From positions 5,508,001 to 5,572,000 of the forward strand of contig NZ_CP150290.1 in the NCBI RefSeq assembly GCF_038051995.1: a DNA stretch of 64,000 nt, written 5' to 3'. The DNA comes from Paenibacillus sp. FSL H8-0537 (GTDB lineage Bacteria > Bacillota > Bacilli > Paenibacillales > Paenibacillaceae). Numbering within the stretch: the first letter of the stretch is position 1; each line of letters begins with the position of its first letter. The notes under the pieces are model-generated. The model saw only the letters and a list, made by a program, of their open reading frames with translations. It made no database searches and was not told the origin of the DNA. This document shows positions 42,117 to 51,245 of the stretch, piece after piece. Made by a program: the position numbers and the translations under genes.

Positions 42117-43070
42117 TTACGTTTGACCGGGAAAACGGCCGCCAGCGGCAATGTCTTTTGGCGAAATGCGTTCAATTTCCGCAAGCTCAGCGGCCGACAA
42201 GGAAACATGAAGGGCACCTTGGTTCTCCTTCACGCGATCGAGCCGCTTCGTGCCCGGTATCGGCACAATATGCTCCCCTTGCGCTAGAAGCCAGGCAAGC
42301 GCGAGTTGGGACGGAGCGCAGCCTTTTTCCGCAGCCAGCTTCTCAATCAGCGCAACCACCTCCACATTTTTGGCGAAATTGTCGCCCTGAAAGCGTGGAT
42401 AGTGGTGGCGATAATCGCCTGCAGGCAAGTCGGCCAGGCTTTTTATTTGTCCGGTCAGAAAGCCGCGGCCGAGCGGACTATACGGAACAAATCCAATGCC
42501 GAGCTCCTTAACGAGCGGCAGTATTTCGCCTTCTACCTCTCTGCTCCAAAGCGAATATTCCGTTTCCACTGCCGTAATCGGATGTACAGCATGGGCACGG
42601 GCAATGAGCTCAGGCGGCGCTTCCGACAAGCCAATATAACGGATTTTGCCCTCCTTGACCAGCTCAGACATCGTACCCACCGTCTCTTCAATTGGGGTAT
42701 TTGGATCTACGCGATGCTGATAATAGAGATCGATATAATCAATGCCGAGCTGATACAGACTCGCATCCACGGATTTTTTTATATAAGCCGGATCTCCCTT
42801 GGGACCATGCGTATGGGTAATCCCAAACTTGGTTGCAATGATAGCCTCATCACGCCGCCCTTTGAGCGCCCGGCCAACCAGCTTCTCATTGCCGCCGAAG
42901 CGCTGCTGCTCGAACTGCCCGTAAATATCCGCTGTGTCAAAAAGAGTTACCCCAAGCTCCAGTGCTCCCAAAATCGTATTTACAGATTCCTCATTATCCG
43001 GCATCATCATCGTACCAAGGCCCAGGGCGGATACCTCAAGCCCTTCGCTTCCCAGTTTTCTTGTTTGCAT
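42117..43070 (-). CDS. Aldo/keto reductase
   Basis: The protein has 317 residues from the Met that begins [19 protein letters not shown], the conserved AKR N-terminus; a longer frame starts at 43112. Catalytic Asp and Tyr lie in FDTADIYG, Lys in IATKFG, and His in [14 protein letters not shown]. The C-terminal NADPH-binding loop is [13 protein letters not shown]. It reduces aldehydes or ketones; substrate is unknown. The divergence of this gene and the regulator at 43190 is only apparent, as both lie on the minus strand. Confidence 0.85.
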   Translation of the reverse strand: MQTRKLGSEGLEVSALGLGTMMMPDNEESVNTILGALELGVTLFDTADIYGQFEQQRFGGNEKLVGRALKGRRDEAIIATKFGITHTHGPKGDPAYIKKSVDASLYQLGIDYIDLYYQHRVDPNTPIEETVGTMSELVKEGKIRYIGLSEAPPELIARAHAVHPITAVETEYSLWSREVEGEILPLVKELGIGFVPYSPLGRGFLTGQIKSLADLPAGDYRHHYPRFQGDNFAKNVEVVALIEKLAAEKGCAPSQLALAWLLAQGEHIVPIPGTKRLDRVKENQGALHVSLSAAELAEIERISPKDIAAGGRFPGQT

Positions 43071-43189
43071 AATCGGTCGATAACCTCTTTTCTTCGTCAT
43101 AATGAACAGCATGAGTGACTTGACATGCTCTCATTGTAATTAACCTGAGTCGAGGCAACCACAGTAGGATTATGCTAGTAAGATTAATA

Positions 43190-44008
43190 CTAGGTTGACG
43201 TAAGGGAAGCTGGCACATTCGGCGCATAAATACACATGAATAGTCCAGGCTGATCAGCAATGCTGGCAATCGAAAGGATATCATAGGTTATCGGAGACTT
43301 TGCGCCCGGCGTCTGGATCGTAACACGTTTTGCTTTTTTGAGCTGTATATGGTGTTCCTCCCACATCTCCTCAAACAGCTTACTCTCCTCCAGCAACTCC
43401 GCTATTAGCTGTTTAAACCAAGGGTCGCCTTGATGTTTGTCATAATAGGTTCGAAACACAGCCACAGAGAAGCGTGCGAACTCCTCCCAGTTGACCAAGC
43501 GGCGTCGAAAGCCTTCATCCAAGAACATCAAGCGGAGCATAATACGCTCCGAGTCTGGCCATGATGCAAAATCCGCAATCGTAACGCTTGCCGCCTCATT
43601 CCAAGCAAGCACCTGCGTTTTCTCATTGCTAATAAAGGACGGATACGACAGCTGTCCAATAATATCCTGCCACTGCGGATTAAGCGTCGTAGTCAGCGAG
43701 GAAACGGCTTCCGGCATATGGGGATTCCACAGCTCCATCAAATAGGTTTCCTCGTCCGAGGTAAGCTGAAGTGCTCTGCCTATACTTTCGATGATTTCCT
43801 TGGACGCTGTAACGTCCCGTCCTTGCTCCAGCCACGTATAATAAGTGGTGCTGACACCAGCGAGCATCGCCACTTCCTCCCGCCGAAGCCCCTGCGTTCT
43901 GCGCCGATTATGTGTTTCGCTAAAGCCCGCCTGCTCGGGCAAAATCCGGTCGCGCCGCGACTTCAAATAATGACCGAGTGTTTTGGCTTTGCTCGTTGCA
44001 TGAGACAT
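43190..44008 (-). CDS. XRE-family regulator with MmyB-like ligand-binding domain
   Basis: The protein has 272 residues. An N-terminal helix-turn-helix (GLRREEVAMLAGVSTTYYTWLEQGRD) is followed by an MmyB-like PAS-type domain (about 105-270; ILAWNEAASVTIADF, then MFLDEGFRRRLVNWEEF). These regulators often control adjacent oxidoreductase genes and may bind fatty acids. It lies upstream of and in the same direction as the aldo/keto reductase at 42117. Confidence 0.85.
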   Translation of the reverse strand: MSHATSKAKTLGHYLKSRRDRILPEQAGFSETHNRRRTQGLRREEVAMLAGVSTTYYTWLEQGRDVTASKEIIESIGRALQLTSDEETYLMELWNPHMPEAVSSLTTTLNPQWQDIIGQLSYPSFISNEKTQVLAWNEAASVTIADFASWPDSERIMLRLMFLDEGFRRRLVNWEEFARFSVAVFRTYYDKHQGDPWFKQLIAELLEESKLFEEMWEEHHIQLKKAKRVTIQTPGAKSPITYDILSIASIADQPGLFMCIYAPNVPASLTST

Positions 44009-44040
44009 CGTTTACCTCTTTTCTAGTAAAATGATTACAG

Positions 44041-46692
44041 CTATTCTACCTCAAATAGTCCTAACTCGCGGGCGCGGGCTACTGCTTCAGTTCGCCGCTT
44101 GACCTGCAGCTTGTCGAATATGTTTCGGTTATGGCCTTTGACTGAGCTTAGGGCGAGATGTAACTGCTCGCTAATTTGACGGTTCGAGAGCCCTTGCTCA
44201 ATCAACTGCAGCACCTCAAGCTCTCTTCCAGTTAATGGCTCAATAAGCGGTTCATTGGCTTGATGAAGCCGAGGCTTCGCTTGCTCCGCGGCTTCACATG
44301 CAGCCAGCACCTGTGCTCGATAGCCCGACCCTGCTCCTCGGGCAACGATTTCCCGCAGCAGCTTGCGTATCGGCAGCCCTTCATCTACAAAAATGCGAAT
44401 GATGCCGCCAGACTCGGCAAGCACCAGCGCTTCGGTTAACATGACCGTGGCTTTGTCCTTATCGCCGTATTCATACCATGCGACGGCTTGTGCCACACAT
44501 GCCTGAAGCCGTTCATAAGGCAACCCTTTTGCTTCCGCGCGCTCCCGCCATTGCTCCAAAATCACAAGCGCAGCGGCTGGATTTCCTTGCGCTAATTCAC
44601 ATTTCGCCCCGCTGATCGCAAGCTCATTTTTTGCCGCTAGCCGCGCGGCCGCTTCAGTGCTGCCTTGGCGAAGCAGCAATAGCACCTGTGCTTCTGCAAT
44701 GGTCGGCATTTGCAAAACATGCTGCTGCTGGCGTGCGACATGCTCCGCCTTTGCCAGCAGCACGGCCGCGCCGCTTATGTCTCCTCTCGCCAGCATTAAG
44801 CGTGCAAGAAATACCTCCACCTCAATGGCACGGTCTGTCTGTTCCAACTGCTGCGAAAGGGGGAGAGCTATTTGAGCATACTGCTCAGCGGCATTCAGCT
44901 CATTTCGTTGGTAATAAATGCGGGCCAAGCCCAAATAGGCAACACCTGCTGCGGGCAGCGGCGGCTCCCCTGCAAGCTTTAGTGCGTAACGATAAGTTTC
45001 GGCCGCTGTAACAAGCAGGTTATCCGCTTCTTGTATGCTAGCAAGACCTATAGCCGCCATAAACGAAATGATGACATGCCCGATTCGCTCGCTGCTTGCC
45101 AAAGCTTCGGCATAAGCTTTGCCCGCAGCGCCATTGTCTCCCTGAAGCTGATACGCATATCCGAGCGTCCAAATGGTAGCTGTGCGAACAGGATGGTTAT
45201 CTGGGTGCAAATACTCCAGCGCACGCCGCGACTGAGCCAAAATGATGTCTGGCTGATGCTTACTCAACGCTAGCGTAGCGCGGATCGATGCTGTATGGCC
45301 GATTAAATCCCGAGTCTTTATATCTTGGCAAGCATCCGCTTGTAGAAGTTGTTCTGCAGCTAGCAGCTTCTGCTCAACACCGCTTAATTGTCCTGTCATC
45401 AGCAGCGCCGAAGCATGGAGCACGAATAGCGAAGGACGTGCCTTAAGCTCCTTTTCCGGCAGCGAATTCAGCCATTTCAGCGCAGGTGCTACCATCCCTC
45501 GAAAAATAAGGGAGACATCTTCTCCCTCCAGCAGTCTGGCGGCACCTTCAATATCCTGCGCGGCTGCTGCATGGTGAAAGGCTTCCAGCACAAAGCCATG
45601 CTGCTCATACCACTGGCTCGCACGCCGATGCCATTCATTTAAGCCCTCGCCTGCCGTATCCAAGGAAGAGCTCACTTGCTGCTTTTGGGCAAGCCGCTGC
45701 CGCAGCAAATCGCCAAACAGATGATGGTAGCGATACCACCGACGCTCATTGTCGAGCGGAACAATAAACAAATTCGCCCGTTCCAAATATTCTAAAGTCG
45801 CTTGCCCGTTTTCTGAGTGAAGCACGGCATCACAAAGCGGACCGCAAAAACGGTCGAGCATAGAGGTTCTCAGCAAAAAAGCCTGAATGTCAGCGGACTG
45901 CTTCTGCAGCACTTCTTCTACCAAATAATCCAGTACAAATATATGGCTACCTGTAAATGAGCGGATAAAGCTGGCTGTATCGCCGTGTCCCTGCATGGAC
46001 AGCCCCGCGAGCTGCATCCCTGCAATCCAGCCTTCTGTTCGTTCCTCCAGCATGGCAACATGCTCAGTCGTCAGGCTCAGACTCATAACCTGTTCAAAAA
46101 ACTCAGCTGCCTCCGATAGCGTAAAACGCAAATCTGCGGCTCGCACCTCGGTTAATTGATCCCGGACACGAAGCTGGGCCAAGGGCAGCTGCTGAAGCTC
46201 ACGAGCAACGATGACAAGATGCATCTGTGGCGGCAAATGTTCAATAAGAAGAGTAATAGCCTGATGAATCGATTTATTTTCTATCACGTGAAAATCATCA
46301 AGTACAACAAGGAAGGGGTGAGTAATCGAGGCGATTTCACTCAGCAGTGCCTTAATCAGCGTTTCAATTGGCGGAGGCTTGGGAGCTTGGAGCAGCTTTA
46401 GCATGCCGACGCCAGCATTTGGCGCAGCCGTCATTAGAGCAGCATGCAAATAAATCATAAAAGCGGCCGGATCGTCGTCGCCTTCATCCAACGATAGCCA
46501 GCATGAAGGCCTTCCGCAGCTTCTAATCCATTCGCTAGCCAGCGTTGTTTTGCCAAAGCCGGCAGCGGCTGAGATGACCGTCAGCTTGCGGTGCAGGCCT
46601 TGATTCAACCATTTAATGAGGCGGGGGCGCAGCACGGCATTGGAGCGCAGCGCAGGAATATATAATTTTGTAGCTATTATTGGGGTTATCAT
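44041..46692 (-). CDS. LuxR/MalT-type large ATP-binding regulator (LAL)
   Basis: The protein has 883 residues. Residues 1-300 are a STAND-type NTPase with Walker A SAAAGFGKTTLASEW and Walker B LVVLDDFHVI. Residues about 400-780 hold TPR-like repeats (recurring pairs such as AYAEALASSERIGH). The C-terminus is a LuxR HTH (LTGRELEVLQLIEQGLSNRQISEQL). LAL proteins activate catabolic or secondary-metabolite genes on binding an inducer and ATP. The start codon lies only 6 bases after a consensus -10, so the mRNA is probably leaderless. Confidence 0.88.
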   Translation of the reverse strand: MITPIIATKLYIPALRSNAVLRPRLIKWLNQGLHRKLTVISAAAGFGKTTLASEWIRSCGRPSCWLSLDEGDDDPAAFMIYLHAALMTAAPNAGVGMLKLLQAPKPPPIETLIKALLSEIASITHPFLVVLDDFHVIENKSIHQAITLLIEHLPPQMHLVIVARELQQLPLAQLRVRDQLTEVRAADLRFTLSEAAEFFEQVMSLSLTTEHVAMLEERTEGWIAGMQLAGLSMQGHGDTASFIRSFTGSHIFVLDYLVEEVLQKQSADIQAFLLRTSMLDRFCGPLCDAVLHSENGQATLEYLERANLFIVPLDNERRWYRYHHLFGDLLRQRLAQKQQVSSSLDTAGEGLNEWHRRASQWYEQHGFVLEAFHHAAAAQDIEGAARLLEGEDVSLIFRGMVAPALKWLNSLPEKELKARPSLFVLHASALLMTGQLSGVEQKLLAAEQLLQADACQDIKTRDLIGHTASIRATLALSKHQPDIILAQSRRALEYLHPDNHPVRTATIWTLGYAYQLQGDNGAAGKAYAEALASSERIGHVIISFMAAIGLASIQEADNLLVTAAETYRYALKLAGEPPLPAAGVAYLGLARIYYQRNELNAAEQYAQIALPLSQQLEQTDRAIEVEVFLARLMLARGDISGAAVLLAKAEHVARQQQHVLQMPTIAEAQVLLLLRQGSTEAAARLAAKNELAISGAKCELAQGNPAAALVILEQWRERAEAKGLPYERLQACVAQAVAWYEYGDKDKATVMLTEALVLAESGGIIRIFVDEGLPIRKLLREIVARGAGSGYRAQVLAACEAAEQAKPRLHQANEPLIEPLTGRELEVLQLIEQGLSNRQISEQLHLALSSVKGHNRNIFDKLQVKRRTEAVARARELGLFEVE

Positions 46693-46698
46693 AGCTCA

Positions 46699-46728
46699 AT
46701 TATAATAATCACCTTCCTGCGTCGTCAA
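46699..46728 (-). promoter_or_regulatory. Consensus promoter giving a likely leaderless transcript
   Basis: On the minus strand TTGACG (46728-46723), an 18-bp spacer and TATAAT (46704-46699) are followed by TGAGCT and the ATG at 46692. Transcription is expected 7 bases after the -10, which is the A of the start codon. Confidence 0.6.
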
Positions 46729-46893
46729 TCCATTAGATGATGGATGTTTGCTGTGTCTATCCCGTAAGCTGCTCCTGCTGGAACGCAACGATCCTGTTAT
46801 ATTTTTTTCGAATCAAAAGCAAGGGAAAGTCATATTTCACCTATTTATTCAGGTCTGCTACGATTGCAGCATGATGTAAAGGAGGCATGAAAA

Positions 46894-47883
46894 ATGAACT
46901 ATCGAAAATTAGGCGCAAGCGGCCTAGTCGTAAGTGAAATGGCTTTAGGAAACTGGATCACTCATGGAGCGCAAGTAGATAATGAGACGGCTAGCGCCTG
47001 TGTTCATGCCGCATGGGATGCGGGAATTACGACGTTTGACACAGCGGATGTTTATTCGGAGACGAGGGCGGAAACGGTACTCGGGCAAGCTCTGAAAGGC
47101 ATTCGCCGAGAAAGCATCGAGCTATGCACCAAGGTGTACCATCCGACAGGAACGGGCCCTAACGACAGAGGACTGTCCCGTAAACATATGATGGAGGCTT
47201 GTAACGCTTCTCTAAACCGTTTGCAGACGGATTACATCGATGTCTATTACGCCCATCGCTTTGATTCGGAAGTATCTCTTGAAGAAACGTTTCTTGCTTT
47301 TTCGGACTTGGTGCGCCAAGGCAAAGTGTTATATGTAGGCGTCAGCGAGTGGACAGCCGAGCAGATTAGCAAAGGTGCTGCACTCGCTAGGGAGCTGCGC
47401 GTTCCATTGGTGGCCAGCCAGCCCCAATATTCCATGTTATGGCGCGTTATCGAAGCGGAAGTCGTTCAAGCCTGCGAACGGGAAGGTATTGGACAGGTCG
47501 TCTGGTCTCCTCTTGCCCAAGGCATTCTTACGGGGAAATATTCACCGGGTGAGCCATTGCCGCAAGGGTCGCGTGCAGCGACATCGGCGGGTGCTCCCTT
47601 TTTCGATAAATTAGCAGGTCAATGGCTGCGCACCGAAGTATTACAGGCAGTTTCCAAGCTCTCCACTACTGCACAAGAGGCCGGACTGACATTGCCGCAG
47701 CTTGCCATCGCTTGGGTGCTGCAAAATCCGCAAGTATCCGCCGCGATTATTGGAGCATCGAATCCGGGACAGATCAAAGAAAACGTCAAGGCCGCCGGCA
47801 TCCGTCTAGCCCCTGATTTACTCAAGCAAATCGACGAGATACTAGAGGGGCTAATTGAGCGCGATCCGTCAAAAACGGGTTGA
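46894..47883 (+). CDS. Aldo/keto reductase (voltage-gated K+ channel beta-subunit-like)
   Basis: The protein has 329 residues. It has the AKR start MNYRKLGASGLVVSEMALGNW, catalytic FDTADVYSE, LCTKVY and DVYYAHRFD. The NADPH site is IIGASNPGQIKEN near the end. The subclass resembles YghZ/Kv-beta-type reductases. An AAAGGAGG site precedes the ATG. It is followed by the convergent LysR gene without an evident terminator. Confidence 0.85.
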   Translation: MNYRKLGASGLVVSEMALGNWITHGAQVDNETASACVHAAWDAGITTFDTADVYSETRAETVLGQALKGIRRESIELCTKVYHPTGTGPNDRGLSRKHMMEACNASLNRLQTDYIDVYYAHRFDSEVSLEETFLAFSDLVRQGKVLYVGVSEWTAEQISKGAALARELRVPLVASQPQYSMLWRVIEAEVVQACEREGIGQVVWSPLAQGILTGKYSPGEPLPQGSRAATSAGAPFFDKLAGQWLRTEVLQAVSKLSTTAQEAGLTLPQLAIAWVLQNPQVSAAIIGASNPGQIKENVKAAGIRLAPDLLKQIDEILEGLIERDPSKTG

Positions 47884-47988
47884 CTTCCTTTAATCATATT
47901 TAGCCATTAGCTCAGATAGGTTTCTTTTGGTGGAGTGAGCATCCTTAAAACGAGATCCTTGCTACCGTTTTCCAACCTTTTGTTCCAC

Positions 47989-48888
47989 TTATATCGATTC
48001 ATTTTCTATCGGGGCCACTTCTTCCATTGTTCGATGAAAGGCCGATAAGGCAGCCTTGTTCACGTCGGTTCTCCAAGCGGTATAGAGGGGAATCGGCGGC
48101 ACACTTTCCTTGAAGGAGCGGTATACGACACCACTGCGCTGAAAGACAGAAACAGAAGACGGAACGATGGAAATACCCAAATTCGCAGCCACTAAATTGA
48201 CGATCGTGTACATCTGAGTAGCTTCCTGTACAACATTCGGATAAACGCCATGCTTTGCACAAAATTCATGAATCAAATCATAAAAAGCAGCGCCGAGCTG
48301 TCGCGGAAACAAAATAAATGGCTCTAATTCCAAGGCGTGGATAGTCATTTCCGGAAGCTTCGCTAATGGATGCTCTTCGGGCAATACGGCAACAAGCGAC
48401 TCGCTTGCTAGCGTACGATAGCTTATATGCTGAGCCGGTTCGATAAAACGAAGAAAGCCGATATGAATCGTTCCGTCACGCAGTGCCAGCCATTGCTCAG
48501 CGGACGTCATTTCGCGTAAAGTAAGCTTGATTCTCGGGTATTGGCTCCTGAACACTTTCAATATATGCACCAAGCTATCTCCCGCTGCTGAATCCACAAA
48601 GCCAATGACTAGCTGTCCGATAATGCCTTGGCTGGTCAGCTGGGTCGTTTTAATAGACTGCTCCAATTGGGCTAAAATCATTTTGGCTTCCTCTAGAAAG
48701 ACAGCTCCCGCTGGCGTAAGTCGGACCTGTCTCTTATTGCGTTCCAGCAGCTTTACGCCTATTTCCTCTTCCAGCTCCTTCATTTGCTGACTTAGCGGCG
48801 GCTGCGTCATATTCAACTTTTGTGCGGCACGACTGAAATGAAGCTCCTCCGCTACTGCAATAAAGTATTGCAGTTTACGAATATTCAT
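47989..48888 (-). CDS. LysR-family transcriptional regulator
   Basis: The protein has 299 residues. The winged HTH is at the N-terminus (LQYFIAVAEELHFSRAAQKLNMTQPPLSQQMKELE) and the effector-binding domain covers about 90-290. It is most similar in pattern to the BenM/CatR-like group (FRSQYPRIKLTLREM, then SIVPSSV). It faces the arylamine N-acetyltransferase gene at 49114 from the other strand, so a divergent regulatory link is possible. Confidence 0.87.
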   Translation of the reverse strand: MNIRKLQYFIAVAEELHFSRAAQKLNMTQPPLSQQMKELEEEIGVKLLERNKRQVRLTPAGAVFLEEAKMILAQLEQSIKTTQLTSQGIIGQLVIGFVDSAAGDSLVHILKVFRSQYPRIKLTLREMTSAEQWLALRDGTIHIGFLRFIEPAQHISYRTLASESLVAVLPEEHPLAKLPEMTIHALELEPFILFPRQLGAAFYDLIHEFCAKHGVYPNVVQEATQMYTIVNLVAANLGISIVPSSVSVFQRSGVVYRSFKESVPPIPLYTAWRTDVNKAALSAFHRTMEEVAPIENESI

Positions 48889-49113
48889 CTGCTTTCCCTC
48901 CTCTGCTCTAACCCGTCTATTAATCTATAAGTATAGGGACATTCCCGGCACAATGCGAATCCAGAAAAACTGTATTCATACAGTTTGCAGCATTCCATAT
49001 TGTTCTGGCCGCGATTTAGGTTTATCCTTCAAATAACGGATTAAGACTCGTGAACATAATCCCCCACTTCCAAGCTGCGCCAGCGCTTGAGAAATCTTTT
49101 GGAGGCATGGACG

Positions 49114-49890
49114 ATGAATGCACTTAACGCTTTATTTCGCAAAAGAGTAGGACTCGCGGAAAGCGAAGCTATCCCTTTCGATCGCTTAGCCGATGTACTC
49201 GAGAGAACGGCAAAAGCCGTGCCTTTTGAAAATTTTAATATCATTAGCAAGACCGCCGCTGTCATTACTAAAGAATATATCGTTCAAAAAATATTGAGGG
49301 ATCAAGAAGGCGGGCTTTGCTATGAAATAAACGCGCTTCTTTACCTTTTTTTAATCGAAAATGGCTTTAACGCTGTTCTAACGCGTGGGGTTGTCTACAA
49401 TCATGATACAAAAGCGTATTTCACGCTGGGAAGAACGCATTTAACGATTCTGCTCACTCACGAAGGGCAAATCTATCTGCTGGATTCGGGCTTTGGAGGA
49501 AATTTGCCCTTAAAGCCTGTTCCTTTATCAGGCGAAACGGTAACGTCGAGCAATGGACAATTTCGCATTAAAAAAGAAGACAGCGAGCATGGAGACTACC
49601 TTTTTGAGATGAAGCTCATGCATAAGGATAGCGATTGGAAAATCGGCTACGCCTTCGATTCTCAAAAGCAGCTGACCGACCTAACGGAATGCAATGCCAT
49701 TCGCAAAATCGTATTCGAGCATCCGGAATCCCGATTTAATAAGCATCCGTTGATTACACAAATAACTGATGGTGGGAGCGTAACTTTAACAAATACATCC
49801 CTTACGGTATGGAAGGATGGCGTCTTAACAAAAGAGCAAATCGATATGGGGAGTTACGAAAGGCTGCTGAAGCAGCATTTTGGAATGTAG
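49114..49890 (+). CDS. Arylamine N-acetyltransferase
   Basis: The protein has 258 residues from the ATG at 49114, chosen for GGAGG 8 bases upstream; a TTG frame extends 9 codons further. The catalytic triad is visible: Cys in EGGLCYEINALL, His in GRTHLTILL and Asp in YLLDSGFGGN. It transfers acetyl from acetyl-CoA to aromatic amines and hydrazines. It ends in a partly overlapping remnant of another gene. Confidence 0.88.
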   Translation: MNALNALFRKRVGLAESEAIPFDRLADVLERTAKAVPFENFNIISKTAAVITKEYIVQKILRDQEGGLCYEINALLYLFLIENGFNAVLTRGVVYNHDTKAYFTLGRTHLTILLTHEGQIYLLDSGFGGNLPLKPVPLSGETVTSSNGQFRIKKEDSEHGDYLFEMKLMHKDSDWKIGYAFDSQKQLTDLTECNAIRKIVFEHPESRFNKHPLITQITDGGSVTLTNTSLTVWKDGVLTKEQIDMGSYERLLKQHFGM

Positions 49891-49976
49891 AATATAAGCT
49901 GCGCGAGTTTGAGCGCGATGGAATCGTGCTGCGCCAGGTGTATCCATTGAGAAGAAATGATTTATTGTTCATTTGA
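49881..49976 (+). pseudogene. HxlR-family regulator remnant
   Basis: In a frame different from the acetyltransferase, starting inside its last codons, the sequence encodes EYKLREFERDGIVLRQVYP and then stops after about eleven more codons. This is the wing region of HxlR-type regulators (LRELE.DGIV.R.VYP). The N-terminal HTH and the normal C-terminus are missing, so only a fragment survives. Confidence 0.5.
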
Positions 49977-50018
49977 AATATACAAGCTATAATAACAGCA
50001 TAAAGGTCGTGAAGAACA

Positions 50019-50090
50019 CGCCGCTTCCACATATTGAACATCCTGATCGAGTAATTAGGGTGTCAATGTGCGGAAGCGGCTTTTGTTTTT
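50019..50090 (+). terminator. Extended hairpin terminator after the NAT region
   Basis: GCCGCTTCCACAT and ATGTGCGGAAGCGGC pair across a 45-base loop that itself holds a smaller palindrome (CATCCT/AGGGTG). TTTTGTTTTT follows on the plus strand. Confidence 0.7.
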
Positions 50091-50152
50091 AATGCGGTGT
50101 TATGGGTTACAAGTAGACAAATCTAATCAATTGCAGAAGGAGGAGAAGCACA

Positions 50153-50818
50153 ATGTCACGCTTTGAGCAGCAATATCATGAATGGATGCAGAACAATCTT
50201 ATTAATGAAAAGAATCCTCGCAGGCTGGAGCTCCTTCATAAAGGACTCGGCCATGGAACGGAAGAATTCCTTAGGTCCGTGTGGTTTCCCGCCGTCGGTC
50301 ATTTTAACCACCTGCTGCCTGAGTGGGAGGTGCGTGATTTCAGTAATGGCTACCGTTATCTGGATCTTGCCTATATGCCTCCAGGCGGAGCAAAGGGCGG
50401 GATAGAAATCCAAGGGTATGGCCCTCATGCCAGAGATCTTGATGTAAGGCGCTTTAAGGATTTATGTCGACGCCATTGCTTATTGTCACTAGATGGATGG
50501 ACATTTCTCCCCATTGCCTATCCTTCAATCGTCGACGAGCCAAAGCAGTGTCAGCAGCTCGTTCTAGCATTTATCGGAAAATTTATTGCATCTGACGTAT
50601 CTTACTCATTATCCTGGCTTGAAGCTGAAACCGTTCGGTTTGCCCGCCGCCTTTTGCGTCCAATATCCCCCTTGGAACTCACGAGCCATCTTAGGGTAAG
50701 TGACCGACAGGCCAGACGTATATTGCATGAACTAGTTGAGCTTCAAATAATAGAAATAGCGAGCGGGCAACTGCGCGCCCGTACCTATAGACTTCGATAT
50801 GAATTACAAAATAACTAG
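50153..50818 (+). CDS. Nuclease-fold (DUF559/Vsr-like) protein with C-terminal winged helix
   Basis: The protein has 221 residues with a GGAGG site. Residues about 55-125 follow the core of DUF559/Vsr-type PD-(D/E)XK domains: YRYLDLAYM, then GGIEIQGYGPHARDLDVRRFKDLCRR, then DGWTFLPIAY. The usual second acidic residue after the Glu is a Gln here, so activity is uncertain. Residues about 160-215 look like a winged helix (ELTSHLRVSDRQARRILHELVELQII). It may be a DNA-binding regulator built on a nuclease fold. No other function can be assigned. Confidence 0.55.
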   Translation: MSRFEQQYHEWMQNNLINEKNPRRLELLHKGLGHGTEEFLRSVWFPAVGHFNHLLPEWEVRDFSNGYRYLDLAYMPPGGAKGGIEIQGYGPHARDLDVRRFKDLCRRHCLLSLDGWTFLPIAYPSIVDEPKQCQQLVLAFIGKFIASDVSYSLSWLEAETVRFARRLLRPISPLELTSHLRVSDRQARRILHELVELQIIEIASGQLRARTYRLRYELQNN

Positions 50819-50837
50819 GAAGCAATATCATCTTGAC

Positions 50838-50971
50838 TTGGCGGACTCAGGAGGCGTTAATTATTACAATCGACGGTTTATTAGGGTGCCTGCGGACTCA
50901 GATGACGTTAATAGATGCAAGATACCTGCATTGACTTGATTATTAAGGCAATAACGGCTTTCCTGTCCGCT
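50838..50971. repeat. Short dispersed repeat, two direct and one inverted copy
   Basis: GCGGACTCAG..G.CGTTAAT occurs at about 50838 and 50892, and a related inverted copy ends at about 50971 (reading GCGGACAGG then CCGTTATT on the minus strand). The rest of the 427-base gap between 50819 and 51245 holds one terminator and no convincing gene. Confidence 0.5.
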
Positions 50972-51160
50972 TGCGCGCTCAAATGATCAAAATCGCTGAA
51001 ATAGCGCCTCTACAGTCCTCGAACACATTTCAGAGTGACACATTAACAAAAAATTGATCCACCCCTTGAGTATATTACGCAGCTGCGCATCGCCGAAGCG
51101 AAAATCTGCTTTTGGAAACCTATCTATCCATTCAGGAAATCCCCCGAATAAGCACACAAA

Positions 51161-51210
51161 CAAGCGTCAGTACAGCAAGTATCTCTACTTGTACCGACGC
51201 TCGTTTTTTC
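51161..51210 (+). terminator. Hairpin terminator before the TIM-barrel gene end
   Basis: AAGCGTC and GACGCT bracket CAAGTA/TACTTG, followed by GTTTTTTC on the plus strand. It lies between convergent transcription units. Confidence 0.7.
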
Positions 51211-51245
51211 ACTCCACTATTTCATCAACACGCTGCATTCTAGAC

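Noticed and set aside
42306..43118. 270-codon plus-strand frame
   Set aside because: It mirrors the aldo/keto reductase, which has all family motifs; the frame is a codon-bias shadow.
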